Shown: positions 1-6,297 of the stretch, piece after piece
How the letters are laid out: every line of letters starts with the position of its first letter
Numbering within the stretch: the first letter of the stretch is position 1
DNA from: Streptomyces sp. NBC_01276
GTDB lineage: Bacteria > Actinomycetota > Actinomycetes > Streptomycetales > Streptomycetaceae
Length of the DNA stretch: 64,000 bases
Reading direction: 5' to 3'
NCBI RefSeq assembly: GCF_041435355.1
Contig: NZ_CP108444.1
Span: 1-64,000, forward strand
The notes under the pieces: model-generated
The model's input: only the letters and a program-made list of their open reading frames with translations
Told to the model about the DNA's origin: nothing
Databases searched by the model: none
Program-made: the position numbers and the translations under genes

Positions 1-380
1 CAAGCGCTGCGCGCTTGGGAAGAGACCCGCCTCGCTGCGCTGGCGGGGCTCCGCTTCGCGGGCCATGGCCGGGCCTTCGGCCCGGGTCCCAAGCGCTGCG
101 CGCTTGGGAAGAGACCCCGCCTCGCTGCGCTCGGCGGGTGGGCTACGCCCACCACTGCCCTGCCTTCGGCAGGGGTTTCCTCCGCTTCGCTTCGGAAACG
201 CCTCGCTACGTCCAGCAGGGTCCGCTCCGCGGACCCTGCTCTCGCCTTAGGCGAGAGCACAAGCGCTGAGCGCTTGAAAAGTGGGTTAGAGCATGATGGC
301 CTGCCTCCGGCAGGAGTTCCCTCCGCCTCGCTCCGGAAACAGGCCTCGCTGCCCTCGGCGGAGCGGCCTGGGCCCACCAT
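1..380. repeat. Telomere-like array of 3-nt-loop hairpins
   Basis: About a dozen perfect or near-perfect palindromes lie almost end to end. CAAGCGC-TGC-GCGCTTG occurs at 1-17 and again at 90-106, with a TGA-loop version at 260-276. A 12-bp stem with a TCC loop is at 214-240 and CTCTCGCC-TTA-GGCGAGAG at 239-257. GTGGGC-TAC-GCCCAC is near 135-150 and CCTGCC-TTC-GGCAGG near 160-175. Stems with TGC or TCC loops closed by C-G pairs are the hallmark of Streptomyces linear-replicon telomeres, which fold into hairpins during terminal patching. No open reading frame here looks coding. This is either the telomere itself lacking its outermost bases or the subtelomere just inside it. Confidence 0.65.
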
Positions 381-895
381 GGCCCTGCCTCAGGACGGCC
401 TCCGCTTCGCTCCAGGGACTTACCTCGCTGCGCTCGATGTTGCCTACTACCCGGACGCTGGCCGGCCTTCTGTGAGGGCCCAAACGCTGCATGCCTGGGT
501 AGACCTTGCCTGGTTGTCTCATGGGCCAAGCCCCACCCAACCAGGGCCTGGGGGTCTCCCCACTTCGTTCCGATGGCGTCAGCTCAGTTGGCCGTCGAGG
601 CGGCCAGCCTTTTGGCGTGCCACCCGATCGAAGACGCCTACACGGCTGGGGTCCGGCGGGTGGTTCGCGAAGACATCACTCACAGCCACGCCCCGCGGCC
701 AGCACCCACACCGCTTTCTTGATCCAACCTATCAATTGCGCGTAAAGATTGCGCCACAAGAAACGGACCACAGCCATTCTCCGCCCACGGACGGGAAATC
801 GGACGAAGAACCCCCTAGCATCCAAACAACCGTTCGGGGTGCGGGTTGGGCTCACCTACAGTTCTTTCGCAACCCCCACAATTCAAGGAGGTTCC
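381..895. other. Non-coding stretch between telomere-like array and lectin gene
   Basis: The stretch has lower GC than the rest of the window and a few weaker palindromes up to about 500. Reading frames across it lack GC-rich third positions and ribosome sites, so no gene is called. The last 150 bases, with AT-richer sequence around 730-770, probably hold the promoter of the secreted lectin gene starting at 896. Confidence 0.5.
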
Positions 896-1507
896 GTGAA
901 CACACCGTCTCTACGCAGAAGACTGTTTGGGGCTGCCGCCGCCGTCCTCGCGGCACTGACCGTCGGTACCTCACCGGCCCACGCTGAAATCACCGTTGGC
1001 TTCAACCGACTCCTTGTAAACAACAGGACATCGACATGTCTGGATATACCAGAGGTCAGCGGAGCCAAATCGGGGGACCGCGTCGGCGTCTACTGGTGCA
1101 GTTGGAACGACAACCAACAGTGGGAGATCTGGCCCACGGTCCCGTTCCCTTACAGCCACGCCGACGGATCGACCGAATGGAGGCAGAAGTTCCTGATCCG
1201 GAACGCCGCAGGTCTGGCAGGCGACCATTTGTGCCTCGATCTGCCAGGCCAGGGCGGGGACCTTCCCAACGGCACGGAAATCCGCCTGCACACCTGCATC
1301 GCCGACGACGACAACCAGGAATGGTACTGGGATGGCACTCCCGGAGAAGAAGTCCTGGTCAACTACCAGACCGGCAAGTGCCTGGACATCGACGGCCAGA
1401 ACTGGAACAAAACCGACCGCGGCCCCAAAACAACCTGGCTCTACGACTGCTGGGGCCCAGGCGGAGACACCGACGACCACACCTGGCACACCCTCTCCCA
1501 GAACTGA
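896..1507 (+). CDS. Secreted ricin-type beta-trefoil lectin-like protein
   Basis: This 203-residue protein has a Sec signal peptide. A basic start (LRRRLFG) is followed by an Ala-rich hydrophobic stretch and the cleavage site SPAHA-EITV near residue 30. The mature part has repeats of the ricin B-lectin pattern: TSTCLDIPEVS, NQQWEIW, CLDLPGQG, NQEWYWD and GKCLDIDGQ. Each is a CLD strand followed by a QxW-like turn, so a single beta-trefoil is likely. It probably binds extracellular or cell-wall glycans; no catalytic domain is attached. The GTG start at 896 follows AAGGAGG at 884-890 and begins at the signal peptide. An upstream in-frame ATG at 749 is less likely because it would bury the signal peptide. 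Confidence 0.8.
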   Translation: MNTPSLRRRLFGAAAAVLAALTVGTSPAHAEITVGFNRLLVNNRTSTCLDIPEVSGAKSGDRVGVYWCSWNDNQQWEIWPTVPFPYSHADGSTEWRQKFLIRNAAGLAGDHLCLDLPGQGGDLPNGTEIRLHTCIADDDNQEWYWDGTPGEEVLVNYQTGKCLDIDGQNWNKTDRGPKTTWLYDCWGPGGDTDDHTWHTLSQN

Positions 1508-1636
1508 GCAGCCCAACAGAAGGATGCGGCGCCCGGCGTCTGACGAGGCAGAGCAGGGCCTGGATTAGCGGGCGCCGGCGGGGCGGGTGCTGGCATCGGG
1601 GCGGGCCCGGCTTCCTGACGCACGTTCCCTCCTGAG

Positions 1637-2191
1637 GTGGCGGTGAGTTTCCGTTCCTTTTCGCAGGTCAGAGGCGCATGGAACGCGGGGAACGGAAGAA
1701 ATATGATCAGGCTATCGGTGGAACGCAGATCGTCCGACGGCATCGTCGGCCCCCGGACGCGGGCCGCGCTCCAGAACGCGGGCGGCACGGCCAGCAAGCC
1801 GCAGCCGGCCCCGGCGCCGTCCACACTGCGGAACAAGATCGTGTCCGTCGCCCGCGGGCAGATCGGTGTCACCGAGGGCAGCTCGGCCTGCAACAAGTAC
1901 CTGGCCGGCACGGGACAGACCTGCAAGGTCGGCTGGTGCGCGGCGTTCTCGGAGTGGACCTGGCGCCAGGCAGGCGTCAAGAGCGTGCCCGCAGACCTGA
2001 CCGGGCGCGGTGTCGGCTACTGGGGCAAGGAGCACGGGCTGTTCCACGAGCGGGGCGGCTACACGCCCAAGCCGGGTGACCTGGTGGTCTACGGGCCGCC
2101 GGCGAAGGCGACGCCCGGCGGGCACGTCGGTGTGGTCGTCGCCGTCAACAGCGACGGCATCTCCGGCTACGTCACCCCGCCCGGGGCCTGA
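1637..2191 (+). CDS. CHAP-domain amidase-like protein, apparently 5'-truncated
   Basis: The C-terminal two thirds form a CHAP (NlpC/P60-like) fold, with KVGWCAAFSEWTWRQAG carrying the nucleophile Cys and GGHVGVVVAV the His. Such domains cleave peptidoglycan peptides or amides. Before it, SSDGIVGPRTRAALQ is the second half of a PG_binding_1 repeat, whose normal first half (a VxxLQ helix) is missing. The sequence upstream of that point does not resemble a signal peptide or a complete binding domain, and it belongs to a degenerate repeat found again after the gene (2279-2344). The gene therefore probably lost its 5' end by rearrangement. The start shown is the first GTG in frame and is uncertain. 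A strong stem-loop follows the stop. Confidence 0.6.
   Translation: MAVSFRSFSQVRGAWNAGNGRNMIRLSVERRSSDGIVGPRTRAALQNAGGTASKPQPAPAPSTLRNKIVSVARGQIGVTEGSSACNKYLAGTGQTCKVGWCAAFSEWTWRQAGVKSVPADLTGRGVGYWGKEHGLFHERGGYTPKPGDLVVYGPPAKATPGGHVGVVVAVNSDGISGYVTPPGA
1652..1725 (+). repeat. Degenerate direct repeat, copy 1 (5' side of CHAP gene)
   Basis: The block runs from CGTTCCTT through CGCAGGTCA and AGGCG to ATCGGTGGAACG. It matches 2279-2344 in order and approximate spacing, with small gaps. It ends where recognisable peptidoglycan-binding coding sequence begins, so it marks a rearrangement junction. Confidence 0.5.
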
Positions 2192-2204
2192 CCCGCACCA
2201 TCCC

Positions 2205-2230
2205 GGGGCCGCCCCGCACGGGGCGGCCCC
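2205..2230 (+). terminator. Stem-loop terminator after CHAP gene
   Basis: An 11-bp perfect stem, GGGGCCGCCCC with a GCAC loop and its complement, starts 14 bases after the stop codon. There is no T-tract, as is usual for Streptomyces terminators. Confidence 0.6.
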
Positions 2231-2278
2231 GCCCTCCCCCGCGATGCCGCCCGCTCCCCCGGCGCAGCGGGTGAGATG

Positions 2279-2344
2279 CGTTCCTTGCCGCAGGTCACAG
2301 GCGTGCGGAACAGCAGGAACGCGGCCGGGCTTTCGGTGGAACGG
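2279..2344 (+). repeat. Degenerate direct repeat, copy 2 (3' side of CHAP gene)
   Basis: This is the second copy of the block at 1652-1725, again CGTTCCTT, CGCAGGTCA, AGGCG and TTCGGTGGAACG. No peptidoglycan-binding coding sequence follows it here. The pair brackets the CHAP gene. No other gene is visible between 2231 and 2477. Confidence 0.5.
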
Positions 2345-2477
2345 CGGAACGCCGACCGTCGGTTTTGTCAGCCCGGCCGCAGCAGGCCACAGCCCCCTCT
2401 TCTCCCGCACGGTGCGGGGACCCGACCAGGACGGACACCATGCGCGTTCGACCCGGGGGCCGAGCCGCCGGAGAAAT

Positions 2478-3341
2478 TCAGCCCCGCTGGATTCCGTACG
2501 TGTCGTGGAGGATGCCTCGCCTGCCGTCCTGTATCTGCGCCAGGAGCTTCAGCCCCTGCCACTCGATGGCCAGATACCAGAGGCCAGTCGCCAGCTCGCC
2601 GATGGGGGTCGGGCCACCGTCCTCGGGCATCAGAGGTGTCGGGGCCGGGACGGCGAACCAGAAGGGCGCCTTGAAGTCCCATTTCCTCCCGCCCCTGAAG
2701 ATGGCATCGAGCGGCATCCAACGCTCCTTCCAGGCCGGCAGGGGGTCCTGGGCGTGGGCGTGGAAGATGTGCAGGCTGCCGTTGAGCGGGATGCCGTCGA
2801 TGACGGCCTGTGCTACGTCCCTGAGGGCCCTCGTCCGGATGGCTTTCGCTTCCGCATGCGCGGCAGCGCGGACCCGGTCGGCCTCTTCATGCGCTTCGGT
2901 GCGGACGATCTCCGCCTCTCGGAGGGCCTGTTCCAGGAGTTCCTTCGCGGAGTTCCGTACGCGCTTCCAGGGTGCTTGGGCCTGGCGCTGTAAGAACTTG
3001 ACCTCGACCCAGCGGTCGCGCCACTGGGTGATGAGCGTGGCGTGGGCTGGGGAATGCGCCGCGGCCTGAGTCCCCGGTTGCTGGGGGATCGGGCTGCAGA
3101 CGACGCGCACGAACTCCAGCAGCGCCTCGCACGAGGGAAGTCGCTTGCCCGAGAGCGCCTCGTTCACGCCTGCCTTGGTGAGCTTCGGGCGCACGGAGGC
3201 TTTGACGAGCTGGGAGTAGGAGGGGGCGCCGAACTGGATGTGGAACCGGGTCAGGTCGATCGCGAAGGTACGCAACGCCTCGTCGTAGGCGCTCATGGCC
3301 TCGGCGTCGCCCGGGTGCGTCTCGACACTGCCCTGCGTCAC
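2478..3341 (-). CDS. HTH-domain protein with coiled coil (actinobacterial, unknown function)
   Basis: This 287-residue protein has an N-terminal region (LRTFAIDLTRFHIQFGAPSY, then GVNEALSGKRLPS and LLEFVRVV) matching the actinobacterial XRE-like helix-turn-helix often found at the start of regulatory or NTPase proteins. A Glu/Ala/Arg-rich segment (EQALREAEIVRTEAHEEAD and onward) predicts a coiled coil of about 60 residues. The C-terminal 100 residues have no family I recognise. GTG at 3341 is chosen because AGGAGG lies four bases upstream; earlier in-frame starts lack a ribosome site. The upstream region carries several GAACG elements (3395-3440) that may be operators. DNA binding is likely, and its target is unknown. 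Confidence 0.6.
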   Translation of the reverse strand: MTQGSVETHPGDAEAMSAYDEALRTFAIDLTRFHIQFGAPSYSQLVKASVRPKLTKAGVNEALSGKRLPSCEALLEFVRVVCSPIPQQPGTQAAAHSPAHATLITQWRDRWVEVKFLQRQAQAPWKRVRNSAKELLEQALREAEIVRTEAHEEADRVRAAAHAEAKAIRTRALRDVAQAVIDGIPLNGSLHIFHAHAQDPLPAWKERWMPLDAIFRGGRKWDFKAPFWFAVPAPTPLMPEDGGPTPIGELATGLWYLAIEWQGLKLLAQIQDGRRGILHDTYGIQRG

Positions 3342-3548
3342 TGCCCCTCCTGGCGTCGCGTACAGCGTGACGGTCCACGGTAGGGCAGTTACGCCTGAAC
3401 GTACGCGGATTTCACCGAACGTTCCTGAACGGCGTGGCCGTTCGACGAAAAGGCGTGTCTGTTCCACCTGTGACCAGCAGCGTCCGGGTGTTTACGGGGT
3501 CATCTGAATCACTGGGGTTTCATGGGACCGAAGCGGTCTGCTGCTTGC

Positions 3549-3770
3549 ATGACTACAGGTGAAGCAGCAGCTCAAACCGCCCTGCAGATCGGCTCCGCGA
3601 CTGTGCTGACGCCTGGACAGGTGGATGCCGCGATGTCCTTCCTGATCCATGACGTCGCCGGGAACGTGGCCGCCACCGCCCTCGTAGGCCTGGCTCTCGC
3701 GGCCTGGCGATGGAACCAGAGGCGGCGAACTCGGAATGCTCCGCAGCCCGAGCCCACTCCTCCCGAGTGA
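3549..3770 (+). CDS. Small hypothetical membrane protein
   Basis: This 73-residue protein has one predicted transmembrane helix (AGNVAATALVGLALAAWRW) followed by a basic then Pro-rich tail (NQRRRTRNAPQPEPTPPE). It is reminiscent of small hydrophobic proteins of mobile or plasmid regions. It is divergent from the HTH gene across a 207-bp gap. An in-frame ATG at 3522 is the alternative start; neither has a convincing ribosome site. No family is recognised. Confidence 0.4.
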   Translation: MTTGEAAAQTALQIGSATVLTPGQVDAAMSFLIHDVAGNVAATALVGLALAAWRWNQRRRTRNAPQPEPTPPE

Positions 3771-4314
3771 CCAGAGCCGGTTAGAGATGTTCTCTGGGGG
3801 GGTGCGCCCCACGGCCATTTGCCCGCCGGGGCGTAGGTGGCACAGGAGCGCTGCGTTTCACCCGCGCCCAACGCCGGGGCGCGGGGACGTGACGGCCCGG
3901 CCGGGCGCCACAGCGGAGGGGGCGGCGGCTCGGATGTCGGCGACCCCACGCCGGATGCGCGCGGCGGTGCCTTCGGTGCCGAGCTCACTACCGCCCGTTG
4001 ACCACCCCCGATCAGACCCGGACCTCCTCTGGCTTTGTACGTCAGTGGTAACTCACCAACAAAGCCACCCTTCGCTTCCTGGAGCAGTCGAAGCCACGCC
4101 GCGTGGTCCGCTGGTCGCGAGGATGCTGCGACTGTTGCCGCGGCGAACGCGTCACCCACGGTGGCGTAGGGGGAGCAAACCACATAGACCGCCTACGCAT
4201 ACGCGAGGGCAAGAATCACCCCTGCGGAGGAACTGCGAGCCGGAGGTCCCGCCGCAGCGAGGACCCCCGGCTCCCGGGCTGCGCGGGCGGCCCGGGAACC
4301 CGCAGGAACGACTA
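3771..4314. other. Gene-poor subtelomeric DNA
   Basis: No convincing gene is present. A hairpin with GGCTTTG at 4031-4037 and CAAAGCC at 4060-4066 encloses 22 bases. From 4236 to 4310 there are GC-rich palindromes, such as CCCGGGCTGCGCGGGC, resembling those at the window start. The IS begins immediately after and appears to have inserted into this palindromic DNA. Confidence 0.4.
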
Positions 4315-5043
4315 GGCAGTGTCTGATGCCTCTTGCCCGGCATGGTGGATCCACCGCTGTTCCGGGCAGGGGTCCGTCATGGTGCGTCGGCATGAACTGA
4401 CGAACGCTCAGTGGGAGCGCATAGCTCCGCTGCTGCCGGAGACCGGGAACCCGGGTGGGCGGTGGGCTGATCACCGTACCGTGGTCAACGGTGTGTTCTA
4501 CCGGACGCGGACAGGGATTCCGTGGCGTGACCTGCCTGAACGCTACGGAACCTGGCAGACGGTCTACGAACGCCACCGCCGGTGGTCGGCCGACGGCACC
4601 TGGTCGAAGATCCTGCGCGCTCTGCAGGCCGGCGCCGACTCCACCGCCCAGGACACGGACGGCTCGTGGGCAGTTAACGCCGACTCCACCACCTGCCGGG
4701 CCCACCAGCACGCGGCCGGAGCCCGGCACGCTCCCCCAACCGACCACCCCGAAAAGGGGGTGGCTCGCGTGTGGACGAAGAGGGCCGCGAGGCCCTGGGA
4801 CGCTCCCGGGGCGGACTGACCAGCAAGATCCACCTGCTGGCCGACGACCGCTGCCGCCCCCTGGCATGGCTGACCTCGCCCGGCCAGCGCGGAGACGGCC
4901 CGATGTTCATCCCGCTCATGCAGGTACTCAAGGTCGCCCGCACTGGGCCCGGGCGTCCGCGGACCCGGCCGGACCGGGCCTGCGGCGACGCAGCCATCGT
5001 GATCTGGCTCCGCGACCTCATCAAAGAGCCATCAGACACTGCC
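4315..5043 (+). mobile_element. IS5-family (IS427-type) insertion sequence with internal deletion
   Basis: Terminal inverted repeats are visible. The left end reads GGCAGTGTCTGATGCCTCTT from 4315 and the right end is its complement ending at 5043, with one mismatch in the outer 18 bases. TA (within CTA...TAG) flanks both ends, matching the 2-3 bp target duplication of this group. At 729 bp it is shorter than a complete element of about 850 bp, and the transposase lacks its central catalytic part. The ends are intact, so it could in principle be mobilised in trans by a related element. Confidence 0.85.
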
Positions 5044-5046
5044 TAG
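4379..5046 (+). pseudogene. IS5/IS427-type transposase, two frames, internally deleted
   Basis: The first frame (4379-4819) has the DUF4096-type N-terminus: LTNAQWERIAPLLP, GRWADHRTVVNGVFYRTRTG, WRDLPERYGTWQTVYERHRRW. The second frame (from about 4771) continues with GGLTSKIHLLADDRCRPLAW and GRPRTRPDRA. The run AAAAGGGGG at 4752-4760 lies in the overlap, as expected for programmed frameshifting in these elements. After GRPRTRPDRA the frame jumps to a short C-terminal tail (IWLRDLIK). Roughly 40 residues containing the later DDE residues are therefore missing, and the protein cannot be active. Confidence 0.8.
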
Positions 5047-5147
5047 CCGGAGGCCCTTCCGGCTCCGCCTCCAGGACCAGCCCGCTCCGCGGGCAGCCAA
5101 CAGCAAGGGGGCACCTGGGTGGCATAGCCTCAGCCGGCCGCGGCGGG

Positions 5148-5222
5148 GGCAGGTGGCGCAGAGGTCGACGCACCCTCTTGCTCAGAGGGATGACGCCGGT
5201 TCGAATCCGGCCCACCCCTGCC
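5148..5222 (+). tRNA. Degenerate tRNA-like sequence
   Basis: The sequence has a tRNA-like fold. The D-arm is GCG/CGC (5156-5158 with 5169-5171). The anticodon stem is CCCTC/GAGGG with the 7-base loop TTGCTCA (5178-5184). A perfect T-arm GCCGG-TTCGAAT-CCGGC occupies 5195-5211. The acceptor stem is abnormal, with GGCA and GGTGG on the 5' side pairing with CCACC, a CC bulge and TGCC on the 3' side. Position 37 would be C, and a GCT anticodon (Ser) would need a long variable arm that is absent. It is more likely a relic or an attachment-site remnant than a working tRNA. Confidence 0.35.
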
Positions 5223-5273
5223 GCGTACTGTCACAGGGAGCCCTCCCTCATGACCTGGTTCAGGCTGACCGGG

Positions 5274-5480
5274 TCAGTCCAGGGTTTTGTTCGCCGGGCT
5301 GAGGGCGTAGAAGAAGTCCCTTCCCACGGTCAGGTCCGTGTTGCCTGACTGACCGCCCAGGAAACTGGCGCTCGACCCGATGGCTCCAGGACCAGCAGCC
5401 AAGGCCTGGGGCGCTGCGGCGAAGACGATTGCGGTGCCTGCGAGGGCAACCGCGGCGAGGACGCACTTAATGGTGTTCAC
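5274..5480 (-). CDS. Small secreted protein
   Basis: This 68-residue protein has a signal peptide (TIKCVLAAVALAGTAIVFAA then PQALA-AGPG) and a mature part of about 40 residues rich in Gly, Ser and Asn, ending SPANKTLD. GTG at 5480 follows GAAGGGGG, which fixes the start. It has some flavour of small exported surface proteins but lacks the chaplin or rodlin motifs. Function is unknown. Confidence 0.55.
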   Translation of the reverse strand: MNTIKCVLAAVALAGTAIVFAAAPQALAAGPGAIGSSASFLGGQSGNTDLTVGRDFFYALSPANKTLD

Positions 5481-5631
5481 AACCCCCTTCAACCATCTCC
5501 AAGGCACGCTGAGCTGCGGGTGGCTTCATGTCATGCGATGGAGGCAGAACCGGTTGAGGCACTATTGGTGAACCCTGACCGCCAGATCACGGGCGGGGCT
5601 AGCCTTGGCCTTCAACGGACCGGGGGGAAGC

Positions 5632-6063
5632 ATGGGCTGGGATGCCGTGGCAGCGTTGAGTTCCGTGTCCAGCACAGTCATCGTGGCCCTGGCAGCGATG
5701 TACGCCGCCCGCCAGGTCAAGGAGGCCAAACGCACCCGGGCGATCACCTCGCTGGTCGCGCTGCACCAGGAGTATCAGTCTGCTGACCTCAGTCGCATCC
5801 GTCGCCGGCTAAAAGCCCATGAGCTCGGGGACTTCACCCACCTTGGCACAGATGACAGGGAGGGCTTGGACAACCTCCTCCAGAAACTTGAGCTCCTCGC
5901 AGTGCTGACCAATCGCGGCCTGGTCAACAGCGGAGACGTGGTAGCCCTCTTCCCCGGAATCCCCACAACCTTCGCTTTGGCCCGTCCCTACATCAACCTG
6001 CACCGCACCACACGGCCGGAATATGCCAGCCAGACGGAAGAGCTCGTACGTCGATACTTCTGA
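5632..6063 (+). CDS. Single-pass membrane protein, DUF4760-like
   Basis: This 143-residue protein has an N-terminal transmembrane helix (VAALSSVSSTVIVALAAMYA) and a cytoplasmic helical domain (QVKEAKRTRAITSLVALHQEY, then DLSRIRRRL, LDNLLQKLELLAVLTNRGLV, YINLHR). This layout matches the small DUF4760-type proteins of actinobacteria, whose role is unknown. ATG at 5632 is preceded by GGGGGGAAGC. It is divergent from the small secreted protein. Confidence 0.55.
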   Translation: MGWDAVAALSSVSSTVIVALAAMYAARQVKEAKRTRAITSLVALHQEYQSADLSRIRRRLKAHELGDFTHLGTDDREGLDNLLQKLELLAVLTNRGLVNSGDVVALFPGIPTTFALARPYINLHRTTRPEYASQTEELVRRYF

Positions 6064-6219
6064 TAGATCATCGCGGCGGACCGGCACCCGACGCAGGTGG
6101 GACAGACAACTCCCATACGGCACCCTCGGCCCCCTCTCACACCCGACACCGGTGAAGGCTGTCGAACGAGACCTGTCCGCAAATGCCGGGCACATCCATA
6201 TACTGGTCCGGTAAATTCA

Positions 6220-6247
6220 AGATACATTGATGCAGTGTGTAGTATCT
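6220..6247. promoter_or_regulatory. Inverted repeat upstream of helicase
   Basis: AGATAC at 6220-6225 and GTATCT at 6242-6247 form a spaced palindrome in an AT-rich stretch 50-78 bases before the helicase start. It is a plausible operator or promoter element; no protein is assigned. Confidence 0.3.
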
Positions 6248-6297
6248 CGAAAACTCGGCTCCTCCCTTCCGGCGGGGGTGTTTCAACGGAGTGACGA

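Noticed and set aside
1..380. Protein-coding frames in the first 530 bases
   Set aside because: They arise from palindrome repeats and translate to low-complexity Arg/Pro/Gly sequence on both strands.
749..895. Upstream ATG extension of the lectin gene
   Set aside because: It would place about 49 residues before a normal signal peptide. AAGGAGG lies before GTG 896 instead.
3572..4183. Minus-strand frame of 203 codons before the IS
   Set aside because: The first 60 residues look mildly protein-like, but the rest is Pro/Arg-rich, it overlaps the small membrane protein gene and has no ribosome site.
5148..5222. Functional tRNA-Ser(GCT)
   Set aside because: The long variable arm is missing, position 37 is C and the acceptor stem is bulged. 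Kept only as a tRNA-like relic.
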